Positions 1 through 7,220 of a stretch of DNA of 17,610 nt are shown one piece after another. The stretch lies in NCBI GenBank assembly GCA_021203805.1, contig JAJQAM010000015.1, positions 1 through 17,610 on the forward strand, read 5' to 3'. Below the pieces are notes generated by a model. That model saw nothing but the letters and a program-made list of their open reading frames with translations, did no database searches and was not told where the DNA came from. The position numbers and the translations under genes are program-made. The first letter of the stretch is position 1. Each line of letters begins with the position of its first letter. The stretch comes from Coprobacillus sp. (GTDB lineage Bacteria; Bacillota_I; Bacilli_A; RFN20; CAG-826).

Positions 1-105
1 GCTGCTTGTCTTAGCGGTAGTGCTATTTCCTTTTTTCGCGGCTTTTTTTGCTTTCCTAGCTTCTTTCTTTTCCGCTCGTTTTTCTTTTCTTGTTTTTTTA
101 GCCAT
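1..105 (-). CDS. N-terminus of an unidentified Lys/Arg/Ala-rich protein (partial)
   Basis: The reverse strand reads ATG at 105 and stays open for 35 codons to the window edge. It starts MAKKTRKEKRAEKKEA and continues as a strongly basic, alanine-rich stretch, then turns Ser/Thr-rich. A Shine-Dalgarno AAGGAG (121 down to 116) lies 10 nt before the ATG, similar to the spacing of other genes here. A TATAAT (133 down to 128) could be its -10 box. Such basic tails occur on cytoplasmic ends of membrane proteins and on nucleic-acid-binding proteins, but the part visible is too short to identify. The gene is divergent from the ABC transporter at 241. Start and frame are well supported; function is unknown. 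Confidence 0.7.
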   Translation of the reverse strand, partial: MAKKTRKEKRAEKKEARKAKKAAKKGNSTTAKTSS

Positions 106-159
106 ATTTATATATCTCCTTAACGTTATTATATATGTTTTTAATTATATTAAAAATAT

Positions 160-187
160 TTGAAAAAAAATTTTTATATTATAAAAT
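160..187 (+). promoter_or_regulatory. Candidate sigma-A promoter for the ABC transporter gene
   Basis: TTGAAA (160-165) and TAAAAT (182-187) are separated by 16 bp in a very AT-rich divergent intergenic region. The predicted start is near 194, giving a leader of about 47 nt before the ATG at 241. The leader holds AGGAG (224-228), 12 nt from the ATG, which is a long spacing. Confidence 0.45.
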
Positions 188-240
188 ATATATCGCGGGT
201 GTGATTCTATTAGATTTACGGATAGGAGCGGTTAACATCT

Positions 241-3063
241 ATGTTAAAACTTGATAGCATCACAAAAGATTATGTTGGTAAAAACCAACCCACTGTTAAT
301 GCACTTAAAGGAATAAGTATAAATTTTAGGCGTAGCGAATTCGTCGCTATTTTAGGTCAATCTGGATGTGGGAAGACCACTCTTTTAAATATAATTGGAG
401 GACTTGACCGCTACAGTAGCGGTGACCTCGTGATTAACGGAACCTCCACTAAAGACTATACCGATAGAGACTGGGATACCTTTAGAAACCACTCCGTTGG
501 TTTTATTTTCCAGTCCTATAACTTAATTGGTCATATCTCTGTTCTTAAAAACGTCGAGATGGCCCTTATTATCGCCGGTGTCTCTAAAGAAGAGAGAACT
601 GAAAGAGCGATGGCCGCTCTTGAAAAGGTTGGTCTTAAAGGAAAAGAGAAATCTCGTCCTAATCAGCTCTCAGGAGGCGAGCAGCAAAGAGTCTCTATCG
701 CTAGAGCGCTAGTTAATAACCCTGATGTTCTCCTCGCGGATGAACCGACCGGCGCGCTAGATAGCGAGACCTCGATTGAGGTTATGGACCTTCTTAAAGA
801 GCTTGCTAAGGAAAGACTTGTCGTCATGGTTACTCATAACCCGGAACTCGCGGAGCAGTACGCTACCCGTATCGTTAGGATGCATGACGGCCTTCTTATT
901 AGTGATAGTGACCCCCTTAGCGATGAAGAAGAGTTAAATGAAGTAAATGAATATTTAGAAAAAGTTAATAATAATGAAATCGTTATCGAGTCAAAAGGCA
1001 AAAAAGAGCAAACCTCGATGTCCTTTAAGACCGCGATGGGTCTAACCATGAATAATATGAGAACGAAGATGGCGAGAACTATATTAGTCTCCATCGCCGG
1101 CTCTATCGGTATTATTGGTATCGCTCTAGTCTTATCGATATCTAATGGTTTCAGCGGTTTTGTTAATGATATTGAAACCGATACGATGAGCACTTACCCC
1201 CTTAACGTCATGAAGCTTAATACCGACTCTACAGGAGTGATGGACTCCCTTATTACAAGTCTCTTTACATCGTCTAGTAATGATGAACTTGAGGCCTATC
1301 CTAATACCGATAAGATTACCCAAAATAACTCCATGGAAGGCATGCTTGCCTCTATGCTCACTACGAATACAAGAAGCGATACTGAGTATTTTAAAAATTT
1401 CCTTGATAGCGATTATGTAAGAGATACCTATAGTGAATCGATATCCTCTATTCAGTATACCTATGATATTACGATGAATATCTTTATTGACCAAGATTCC
1501 TCTTTCGTGGAACAAATCCCTTACTATCAGGTCTCTCCTCTTACGATTGACTATGGAGAGCATTACACGGGAATTTGGGACCAGATGTTCGTCGACCAGT
1601 TTATGTCTACTCTCGATGAGTATTTTGACCTCAATGATGTTCCTATCTTTGATGAGCTAATCCCCGCATATGACTATGACTACACAGTGGCCCCTGAAGA
1701 TCAAGACGGACAGCAGTACTCTAATCTCTTAAACGAGCAGTATCAAGTTGTCGAGGGCCGTATGCCTGAAAAGTATAATGAGATTGTCGTCGTTATTAAT
1801 CAGTATAACCAGCTTTATGACTATCAGCTTATCGGAATGGGACTTATATCTCCTGAGCACCTAGTTAAATCAATGGTAGATGCTTATATGGGCTTTGATG
1901 ATCCCACTCTCTTTGGACCTAATATTCCCGACACCGAGTTTAGCGGCACTTATAGCGACCTTATTGGTCTAAAATACTACATTCCACAAAACTATAAACT
2001 TTATGAATTTGTCGATGATGGCGAGACGCCATACCCTGGCCTAGAAGAGCTAGGCGGTCACTACGAGAAAAAGGGTGATGAGGAGATTTATAAGATCATT
2101 GAAGAAGATGATACCGTTGAGCTAGAAGTAGTCGGTGTCCTCCGCCCTAATCCGGCTTCAAGTTCCACTTCGATTAATGGATGTATCGGTTATCTTCCAA
2201 GTCTTACTCAGTATATGATGAATGAAGCGGAAGCCTCTATGACAAGAGAGGGCACTAACACTCCTCAGACGAATATTCTTCTCGCCCAAGAGCTCTGCTT
2301 TAATGTCTCAGAAACTAGTAGCAAGGTCTATGTCGGTTATGATGTCACCGACGGTTCCTCCTTCTCTCTTCTTTCTGACTATGAAGCCATAATGAGAAAA
2401 TACGCAATCGTGGACCAAGAGGCTCCTGATGTGATTTATATCTATCCATCAAGCTTCTCCGCGAAAGACGATATCTATAAACTTGTGGATGAATATGACG
2501 AGTATCTAGCGTATCGCTACGCTAATATAGAAGATAGCGCCCTGCGTGACCCATCGAGTGAAGAATATATGAGTCTAGCGGCCTATCTCGATGAGCACGC
2601 CATCATCCTGAACGATGATGTTTCAACCATGATGGATAGCGTCGAACGTATCGTAAACTCAGTAACGTATGTCCTTATTGCGTTCGTTGCCATCTCTCTT
2701 ATTGTCTCGTGTATTATGATCGGTGTTATTACCTACGTCAGTGTTCTTGAAAGAACTAAGGAGATTGGTATTCTTAGAGCCATGGGCGCGAGAAAGCGAG
2801 ATATCTCCCGTATCTTTAACGCCGAAACATTCCTTATTGGACTGATAGCGGGCCTACTTGGCGTTGGTATAGCCCTGCTTCTCGATTTCCCAATAATCGC
2901 CTTTATTAGGGTCTATAGCGGAGTCACAATGAGGATTATTGTGCCGTGGTACGGTATTGTCTTCCTCCCAATTATCAGTTTCGTTCTCACCCTCATAAGC
3001 GGTCTTATTCCGTCTTATCTCGCCTCAAAGCGTGACCCAGTGGTCGCTCTTAGGAGTGAGTAA
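241..3063 (+). CDS. Fused ABC transporter ATPase/FtsX-type permease with large extracellular domain
   Basis: A 940-residue membrane protein of the MacB/LolCDE-like (type VII) ABC superfamily with ATPase and permease in one chain. The N-terminal ATPase is complete: Walker A GQSGCGKTT (39-47), Q-loop Gln91, signature LSGGE (143-147), Walker B LLADE (164-168), D-loop and His199. An acidic linker (about 224-260) leads to a first membrane helix (about 281-301), then about 500 residues of Tyr/Asp/Ser-rich extracellular domain. Three C-terminal helices (about 811-835, 863-885, 905-930) carry the FtsX-domain sequence ERTKEIGILRAMGARKRDI. Family members usually do not pump small molecules through a channel; they couple ATP hydrolysis to periplasmic or extracellular movements, as in lipoprotein or peptide handling and antimicrobial-peptide resistance. 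The substrate cannot be told here. It overlaps the next gene by 1 nt (TAATG), implying translational coupling. Confidence 0.9.
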   Translation: MLKLDSITKDYVGKNQPTVNALKGISINFRRSEFVAILGQSGCGKTTLLNIIGGLDRYSSGDLVINGTSTKDYTDRDWDTFRNHSVGFIFQSYNLIGHISVLKNVEMALIIAGVSKEERTERAMAALEKVGLKGKEKSRPNQLSGGEQQRVSIARALVNNPDVLLADEPTGALDSETSIEVMDLLKELAKERLVVMVTHNPELAEQYATRIVRMHDGLLISDSDPLSDEEELNEVNEYLEKVNNNEIVIESKGKKEQTSMSFKTAMGLTMNNMRTKMARTILVSIAGSIGIIGIALVLSISNGFSGFVNDIETDTMSTYPLNVMKLNTDSTGVMDSLITSLFTSSSNDELEAYPNTDKITQNNSMEGMLASMLTTNTRSDTEYFKNFLDSDYVRDTYSESISSIQYTYDITMNIFIDQDSSFVEQIPYYQVSPLTIDYGEHYTGIWDQMFVDQFMSTLDEYFDLNDVPIFDELIPAYDYDYTVAPEDQDGQQYSNLLNEQYQVVEGRMPEKYNEIVVVINQYNQLYDYQLIGMGLISPEHLVKSMVDAYMGFDDPTLFGPNIPDTEFSGTYSDLIGLKYYIPQNYKLYEFVDDGETPYPGLEELGGHYEKKGDEEIYKIIEEDDTVELEVVGVLRPNPASSSTSINGCIGYLPSLTQYMMNEAEASMTREGTNTPQTNILLAQELCFNVSETSSKVYVGYDVTDGSSFSLLSDYEAIMRKYAIVDQEAPDVIYIYPSSFSAKDDIYKLVDEYDEYLAYRYANIEDSALRDPSSEEYMSLAAYLDEHAIILNDDVSTMMDSVERIVNSVTYVLIAFVAISLIVSCIMIGVITYVSVLERTKEIGILRAMGARKRDISRIFNAETFLIGLIAGLLGVGIALLLDFPIIAFIRVYSGVTMRIIVPWYGIVFLPIISFVLTLISGLIPSYLASKRDPVVALRSE

Positions 3064-3389
3064 TGGATTTTAGTCTAATAACTATATTTGCCTCTAACGC
3101 CGTTGATGATAGTCAGTATTTAGCGTTTTATATATTTGGCCTAGTGGGTCTTCTCTTTCTCGTCGCGGCGATAGTTCTTCGCGGCCTTAAGCTTCGCTTT
3201 TGGGCCTCGTTATGTGAGCTAATGTGCTACGCGTCTATTCTTGTCTTTAGCTGTCAGTATGTCACTTTATTTAGCGAGATCGCTTCTGACTTTACCTGGA
3301 CGAAACTATTTAAGCTCATCTTCTTTGTCTTTATTCTTGTCCTCTTTATCTATAAACTAGTAGTGTTTATAAGAAAAAGAGCATTATGA
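3063..3389 (+). CDS. Small three-helix membrane protein, function unknown
   Basis: A 108-residue, very hydrophobic protein with about three membrane helices (about 21-42, 47-72, 80-103) and a basic C-terminus, RKRAL. I recognise no family motif. The ATG uses the last base of the transporter stop codon (TAATG), and AGGAG lies 6 nt upstream inside the transporter gene. Its own stop overlaps the rimO start (ATGA, 4 nt). It is thus sandwiched in a fully overlapping three-gene transcription unit. The position suggests an accessory subunit of the ABC permease, but that is inference from context only. Coding status is supported by the double overlap and the lack of any alternative frame. Confidence 0.75.
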   Translation: MDFSLITIFASNAVDDSQYLAFYIFGLVGLLFLVAAIVLRGLKLRFWASLCELMCYASILVFSCQYVTLFSEIASDFTWTKLFKLIFFVFILVLFIYKLVVFIRKRAL

Positions 3390-4678
3390 AAAAAATTAGT
3401 CTTATCTCTTTAGGATGTCATAAAAATCTCGTCGATAGCGAGAATATTTTAGGCTACATTACTAGTGTGGGCTATGAGGTCACTAATAAGATAGAGGATA
3501 GCGATATTGTCCTTATTAATACATGCGGCTTTATTGAGGCCGCTAAAAGAGAATCAATAGACACCATACTAGACGCTCTTAAACTAGAAGGAAAAAAGGT
3601 CGTAGTGACGGGCTGCCTCGCTGAAAGATATTTAGATGACCTAGAAAAAGAGATCCCCGAGGTTAGTAAATATATTCCAATAAGAAACTATAAAAGCTTT
3701 AATAAAGAGTTTCAGGACGTTGACTCTAATCCGTGCTTAGAGCTAGAAGCGGATATCACTAAATACCGCCTCCTAACTAGTGAAGTGACTGGGGTCCTCC
3801 GCATTGGAGAGGGATGTAATAACCGCTGCGCCTTCTGCGCTATTCCCCTTATTAGAGGCCCCTTTCACTCAAGAAGCCTCTCTGATATTAAAGAGGAAGC
3901 GGAGCTACTCGCCTCACGCGGTATTAAGGAAGTAGTAATCCTTGAGCAGGATACCTCCTCCTACGGTAAAGATTTAAAAGAAGACGTCACTATCGTTGAC
4001 GTCTTAAAGACGATCTACGATATAGAGGGGATTAAGATGATCCGTCTTTTATATCTCTATCCAGATGAAATAACTGACGAGTTTATTGACTATGTTGCCA
4101 CTCACCCAAAAGTTGCTCCCTATTTTGATATCCCGATTCAGCATAGCGAGGACCATATCCTTAAAGCGATGGGAAGAAGAGGAAATAAAGAGTTTATAAC
4201 AAGTCTAATTAGTAAGATTAGGGACAAAGTCCCAAATGCTATATTAAGGACCACTTTAATGGTGGGCTTTTATAACGAGAGAGAAGAAGACGTTGATAGC
4301 CTTATTAAATACTGCAAAGAGATTAACTTTGACCATGTCGGTGTCTTTACTTATTCCCTAGAGGAAGGAACGCCCGCTTATAAATATGGAGATAGAGTAT
4401 CAAGGGAAGATAAAGAGAGGCGAAGAGGGAAGGTAATGGAAGCCCTTGCCGCGCTGTCCTATGAGAATAATAAGAAGTATATTGGAAAAGAGCTAAATGG
4501 TTTAGTAGTGGGCAAGGACGGAGACACATATCTACTTAGAACCTATATGAACGCCTTTGATGATGTTGACGGGAAAGTCATTATGAAAGGGTGTAGGTCT
4601 CATAAGCTTGGGGATGAAGTGAAGATGAAAGTCACTCATACCTATACCTATGATATCTATGGAAAGGAGACTATATAA
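3386..4678 (+). CDS. rimO: Ribosomal protein S12 methylthiotransferase RimO
   Basis: A 430-residue radical-SAM methylthiotransferase that, in the characterised family, attaches a methylthio group to the beta-carbon of a conserved Asp in ribosomal protein S12. The N-terminal MTTase domain has its three cluster cysteines Cys11 (LGCHKN), Cys47 (NTCGF) and Cys77 (TGCLAER). The radical-SAM cluster is CNNRCAFC (Cys144, Cys148, Cys151), followed by IPLIRGPFHSRS, which together with the N-terminal SLGCHKNLVDSE favours RimO over the tRNA enzyme MiaB. A C-terminal TRAM domain fits residues from about 368. Length matches the family. The start overlaps the upstream membrane gene by 4 nt (ATGA), so it is probably translated by coupling. 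No clear terminator follows; the tRNA unit has its own promoter. Confidence 0.95.
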   Translation: MKKISLISLGCHKNLVDSENILGYITSVGYEVTNKIEDSDIVLINTCGFIEAAKRESIDTILDALKLEGKKVVVTGCLAERYLDDLEKEIPEVSKYIPIRNYKSFNKEFQDVDSNPCLELEADITKYRLLTSEVTGVLRIGEGCNNRCAFCAIPLIRGPFHSRSLSDIKEEAELLASRGIKEVVILEQDTSSYGKDLKEDVTIVDVLKTIYDIEGIKMIRLLYLYPDEITDEFIDYVATHPKVAPYFDIPIQHSEDHILKAMGRRGNKEFITSLISKIRDKVPNAILRTTLMVGFYNEREEDVDSLIKYCKEINFDHVGVFTYSLEEGTPAYKYGDRVSREDKERRRGKVMEALAALSYENNKKYIGKELNGLVVGKDGDTYLLRTYMNAFDDVDGKVIMKGCRSHKLGDEVKMKVTHTYTYDIYGKETI

Positions 4679-4743
4679 ACTAGGTTTTTATAATACGTAT
4701 TTCGCTTTTTAGTCCAAATATGTAGTAGCGGCAATTAATAATA

Positions 4744-4772
4744 TTGCATAATAATTAATCCATTAATATAAT
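4744..4772 (+). promoter_or_regulatory. Strong promoter for tRNA-Thr
   Basis: TTGCAT (4744-4749) and a perfect TATAAT (4767-4772) have an ideal 17-bp spacer. Transcription is predicted to start near 4779, about 8 nt before the mature tRNA. This is among the best promoters in the window. Confidence 0.8.
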
Positions 4773-4786
4773 AGTAGAAGTAATTT

Positions 4787-4860
4787 GCCCCCTTAGTTAA
4801 GTGGTATAACAGGTGAATGGTAATCACCCGTCGCTAGTCCGATTCTGGCAGGGGGCACCA
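4787..4860 (+). tRNA. tRNA-Thr (anticodon GGT), CCA encoded
   Basis: All four helices form. The acceptor is GCCCCCT/AGGGGGC (4787-4793 with 4850-4856), then discriminator A and encoded CCA. The D stem is GTTA/TAAC (4796-4799 with 4807-4810) with GG in the loop. The anticodon stem is GGTGA/TCACC (4812-4816 with 4824-4828), and the T stem is GCTAG/CTGGC (4833-4837 with 4845-4849). The seven-base anticodon loop A-T-GGT-A-A gives anticodon GGT (4819-4821), which reads ACC/ACT threonine codons, with A37 as expected. Oddities are a T loop of TCCGATT, so position 55 is C where nearly all elongator tRNAs have U, and A at position 32 where a pyrimidine is usual. The tRNA stands alone between its own promoter and terminator. 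Confidence 0.93.
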
Positions 4861-4879
4861 GGAAAGAGATAGGTTCACT

Positions 4880-4907
4880 CCCAGGCTAGAGATAGCCTGG
4901 GATTTTT
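4880..4907 (+). terminator. Intrinsic terminator of the tRNA-Thr unit
   Basis: A perfect 9-bp stem CCCAGGCTA/TAGCCTGGG (4880-4888 with 4893-4901) closes a GAGA loop and is followed by ATTTTT. It lies 20 nt after the tRNA 3' end. Confidence 0.9.
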
Positions 4908-4908
4908 C

Positions 4909-4938
4909 TTGCTTAAAGCCTAACTAGCATGCTATATT
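4909..4938 (+). promoter_or_regulatory. Candidate extended -10 promoter for a short transcript
   Basis: An extended -10 element TGCTATATT (4930-4938) is preceded by TTGCTT (4909-4914), 18 bp upstream of the hexamer. The predicted start is near 4945. It lies just after the tRNA terminator and has no gene on the same strand for 800 bp, which is why a small RNA is suspected. Confidence 0.35.
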
Positions 4939-4944
4939 ATAGGT

Positions 4945-5040
4945 GAGAGATAAACTCGACATACTTATAATTAAAGAAAATTATGGAGATTGTCACTCCT
5001 TTCTAGAAAAGCGAGGCAAATCGTGTCTCGCTTTTCCTTT
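4945..5040 (+). ncRNA. Possible small RNA between tRNA-Thr and a convergent gene
   Basis: A promoter-like element at 4909-4938 and a terminator hairpin at 5006-5036 bracket about 95 nt with no open reading frame. Local hairpins can form: ATAATT/AATTAT (4967-4972 with 4979-4984) and GGAG/CTCC (4985-4988 with 4996-4999). I recognise no known family such as SRP RNA, 6S, T-box or a riboswitch. It may simply be the 3' region of the convergent gene, with a chance promoter match. Confidence 0.25.
5006..5036. terminator. Bidirectional hairpin terminator
   Basis: A perfect 10-bp stem GAAAAGCGAG/CTCGCTTTTC (5006-5015 with 5027-5036) has an 11-nt loop. On the plus strand it is followed by CTTTT. On the minus strand it lies 33 nt past the stop codon of the gene ending at 5070, with a weaker T tract. 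It most likely ends that gene and any plus-strand transcript from 4945. Confidence 0.65.
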
Positions 5041-5069
5041 TATATTAATGAATTAAATATACTATATAT

Positions 5070-5612
5070 TTATACTTCATCTCCGCCTTCCGACTTTTGG
5101 ACTTTAAGATTGATATTTCCAATTAAGAAGTCGCGCCTGAACACTCTTTGATAGATAAGAATAAAAGCGGGATCAAGCCATAAGAGAAGGGTATAGCCGA
5201 GGCTTGTCCATAAAAACTCATTCTCCATATCCTCCATAAACATCCATACGCCCGCAAGTCTAAGCGCTAAAGCGGTAAAGAAGAAGAGGAAGAGAACAAT
5301 CATCACTAGGCATATATAGGTGCAGTATTTATTAGGCACTCTCCCCTTCGCTTTAAAGCAGACATTATTTAGTATCGCTGTGTCTTTTTTAAAGCTCACA
5401 ATGATAAAGCCGATCTGCACTCCAATAAATATCATAAGCAGGAAGAATGAGACATAATAGATAATAATTAGCTCTAAAGAGACCTCGCTATTTCCAAGGC
5501 CCCACGCTTTAAGAACAAGAGCGAAGACCATGACCGCGCAGAAAATAAAATAGGCCGCTGAAAAGAGGAGATAGATTATTCTATAAGCTAAGAGTTTTCC
5601 CTTTGTACGCAT
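5070..5612 (-). CDS. Four-helix integral membrane protein, function unknown
   Basis: A 180-residue membrane protein, counted from ATG at 5612, with four predicted helices (about 8-36, 45-74, 95-125 and 131-157). It has a basic cytoplasmic start (MRTKGK) and a charged C-terminal tail ending KSEGGDEV. I see no family motif. The frame extends upstream to a TTG at 5648, which would add 12 residues. I prefer the ATG because the TTG sits inside the likely -35 box (TTGAAG, 5648 down to 5643), and TAAAAT (5625 down to 5620) places the transcription start almost on the ATG. No Shine-Dalgarno sequence precedes the ATG, so the mRNA may be leaderless. The gene is convergent with the tRNA unit and divergent from malQ. 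Confidence 0.7.
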   Translation of the reverse strand: MRTKGKLLAYRIIYLLFSAAYFIFCAVMVFALVLKAWGLGNSEVSLELIIIYYVSFFLLMIFIGVQIGFIIVSFKKDTAILNNVCFKAKGRVPNKYCTYICLVMIVLFLFFFTALALRLAGVWMFMEDMENEFLWTSLGYTLLLWLDPAFILIYQRVFRRDFLIGNINLKVQKSEGGDEV

Positions 5613-5619
5613 GTAAATT

Positions 5620-5648
5620 ATTTTACAAATAAAAGGAGTAAACTTCAA
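5620..5648 (-). promoter_or_regulatory. Candidate promoter giving a leaderless mRNA for the four-helix membrane protein
   Basis: On the minus strand TTGAAG (5648 down to 5643) and TAAAAT (5625 down to 5620) are 17 bp apart. Only 7 nt separate the -10 box from the ATG at 5612, so the message would begin at or within a base or two of the start codon. Confidence 0.45.
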
Positions 5649-5684
5649 TAACTCGCCATTAAAGTCAAGAAATGTCTATTATTT

Positions 5685-5734
5685 TCACTAACTAGTGATA
5701 TAATATTAGCATTCATTAGTGATAAATCACTAAT
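5685..5734. promoter_or_regulatory. Paired operator-like palindromes in the malQ promoter
   Basis: TCACTA-AC-TAGTGA (5685-5698) runs up to the malQ -10 box. ATTAGTGAT-AA-ATCACTAAT (5715-5734), a perfect 9-bp inverted repeat, lies just downstream of the expected start. Both use the TAGTGA/TCACTA half-site, and their centres are 33 bp apart, about three helical turns. A repressor bound here would block RNA polymerase. The second palindrome could also fold as an mRNA hairpin. No cognate regulator gene is in the window. Confidence 0.45.
5696..5704 (+). promoter_or_regulatory. Extended -10 promoter of malQ
   Basis: TGATATAAT (5696-5704) combines a TGN extension with a perfect TATAAT. No good -35 hexamer is present, which is tolerable with an extended -10. 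The start is expected near 5711. The malQ RBS AGGA (5741-5744) is 10 nt before the ATG at 5755. Confidence 0.6.
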
Positions 5735-5754
5735 CTACATAGGAATAATTAAAG

Positions 5755-7197
5755 ATGAGAAATAACCATGTAGGGGTTTTATTACCTATTGCTTCACTTC
5801 CATCTAAATACGGGATTGGGGAGTTTGGTGAGGAGTCTTTTCGCTTTATCGACTGGCTTAAAGGCGAAAGGTATAAGTACTGGCAGATCCTCCCTCTTAA
5901 TCCCTTAGGGCCAGGCGACTCTCCCTATATGAGCACCTGCTCTAACGCCATTGACGGAAGATATATCTCTTTAGATGACCTTAAAAAGGAAGGCTATATC
6001 ACTAGTGATATTCCATATTTTGACGCGGACGTTAGCTATATCCGCTACCAAGACGTTAAGGAGTTTAAAGACAAATATCTTTATGAAGCCTATACTAACT
6101 ATATAGTAATGCATCCCTATTCTCTTAACTACTTTAAGAAAGAAAACCCTTGGGTTAAATACTACGCTACCTATCAGTACCTAAAAAGAAGAAACGGTGA
6201 TAAGTGCTGGGCGGAGTGGAAAAACGAGGATAAAAACTACTTTAATCACCACACTAACCCTCCTAAGAATAAAGAGATAGATTTCTACGTCTTTGTTCAG
6301 CTTATCGCTCTCCGTCAGTGGAAAAAGATTCTCTCTTACGCCAAAAGCAAAGAGATCAAAATAATAAGCGACGTCCCCTTCTACTGCGGCTACGATTCCG
6401 TAGAGGTCTGGCTCCACCAAGACCAATTTATGCTTGACGCTCGGGGAGGACAGGTCGAAGTCGCAGGTGTTCCCCCTGATGCCTTTACGGATGTCGGTCA
6501 GCTTTGGGGTAACCCTATCTATAACTTTGAAGTCATGAAAAAGGATAACTATTCCCTCCTTGTGGATAGGATTGGCTACCTTGCGAGTATGTGCGACTAT
6601 CTCCGTCTCGATCACTTCCGGGCCTTTGATACCTATTACGTTATTCCCGCGGGCATGAAAGACGCGAAAATTGGCGAGTGGAGAATCGGCCCTAGAGATG
6701 AGTTCTTTAAGCTTCTCTATAAGAAGTATCCAAGGACTCACCTTATCGCTGAGGACCTAGGAGATCTTCTTCCATCCGTCTTAGAGCTAAGAGATAGACT
6801 TAAACTTAACGGGATGTTTATCATGGAGTTTACGATCTTTGACACTAATGCGAAATCAAATAATAACCTCATCGTCTATCCCGGCACTCATGATAATGAA
6901 ACCTTATACGGATGGTTTTTAAATCTTAGTGAAGAGCAAAAGAAATTTCTCATGAAAAGACTTCACTCCGATAGGAAACATCTCTATAACAATATCTTTA
7001 AATATATTTATAGAGTGCCTAGCTTTATGACTATCTTCCAGCTTCAAGACTTCTTAAAGCTCGATAATAAGGCCCGCACTAACTGCCCGGGAACAGTGGG
7101 ATGGCCTAATTGGTGCTGGAAGCTATCAAGCTGGGATTGGGTTAGCGAAGTGGTCTACCCTAAAAAGAAGTGGTTTATAGAAGATAAAAAGAAATAA
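5755..7197 (+). CDS. malQ: 4-alpha-glucanotransferase (amylomaltase, GH77)
   Basis: A 480-residue cytoplasmic enzyme that transfers alpha-1,4-glucan segments between maltodextrins or glycogen-derived chains, releasing glucose. The N-terminus has the GH77 pattern GVLLPIASLPSKYGIGEFG and QILPLNPLGPGDSPY. The catalytic triad is visible: nucleophile Asp286 in LRLDHFRAFD, acid/base Glu333 in LIAEDLGDL, and transition-state Asp380 in PGTHDNE. Length is normal for bacterial amylomaltases. The gene has its own extended -10 promoter covered by two palindromes (5685-5734), suggesting control by a sugar-responsive repressor. A further 12-bp palindrome containing the half-site occurs inside the gene at 5998-6009. 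No other glycogen or maltose gene is adjacent, so its substrate source is not evident here. Confidence 0.96.
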   Translation: MRNNHVGVLLPIASLPSKYGIGEFGEESFRFIDWLKGERYKYWQILPLNPLGPGDSPYMSTCSNAIDGRYISLDDLKKEGYITSDIPYFDADVSYIRYQDVKEFKDKYLYEAYTNYIVMHPYSLNYFKKENPWVKYYATYQYLKRRNGDKCWAEWKNEDKNYFNHHTNPPKNKEIDFYVFVQLIALRQWKKILSYAKSKEIKIISDVPFYCGYDSVEVWLHQDQFMLDARGGQVEVAGVPPDAFTDVGQLWGNPIYNFEVMKKDNYSLLVDRIGYLASMCDYLRLDHFRAFDTYYVIPAGMKDAKIGEWRIGPRDEFFKLLYKKYPRTHLIAEDLGDLLPSVLELRDRLKLNGMFIMEFTIFDTNAKSNNNLIVYPGTHDNETLYGWFLNLSEEQKKFLMKRLHSDRKHLYNNIFKYIYRVPSFMTIFQLQDFLKLDNKARTNCPGTVGWPNWCWKLSSWDWVSEVVYPKKKWFIEDKKK

Positions 7198-7200
7198 ATA

Positions 7201-7209
7201 TGCTAAAAT
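7201..7209 (+). promoter_or_regulatory. Extended -10 element just before the lipoprotein gene
   Basis: TGCTAAAAT (7201-7209) is an extended -10 match only 11 nt before the ATG at 7221, so the transcript would have a leader of about 5 nt. No -35 match is seen. Read-through from malQ, 23 nt upstream, is the alternative. Confidence 0.4.
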
Positions 7210-7220
7210 CTTAAATTGTT

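Noticed and set aside
834..1563. Reverse-strand open frames inside the ABC transporter gene
   Set aside because: They are antisense to a complete, motif-rich gene and have no RBS or family match.
5613..5648. TTG start adding 12 residues to the four-helix membrane protein
   Set aside because: The TTG falls in the likely -35 box, and the added residues lack any clear feature; kept only as an alternative.
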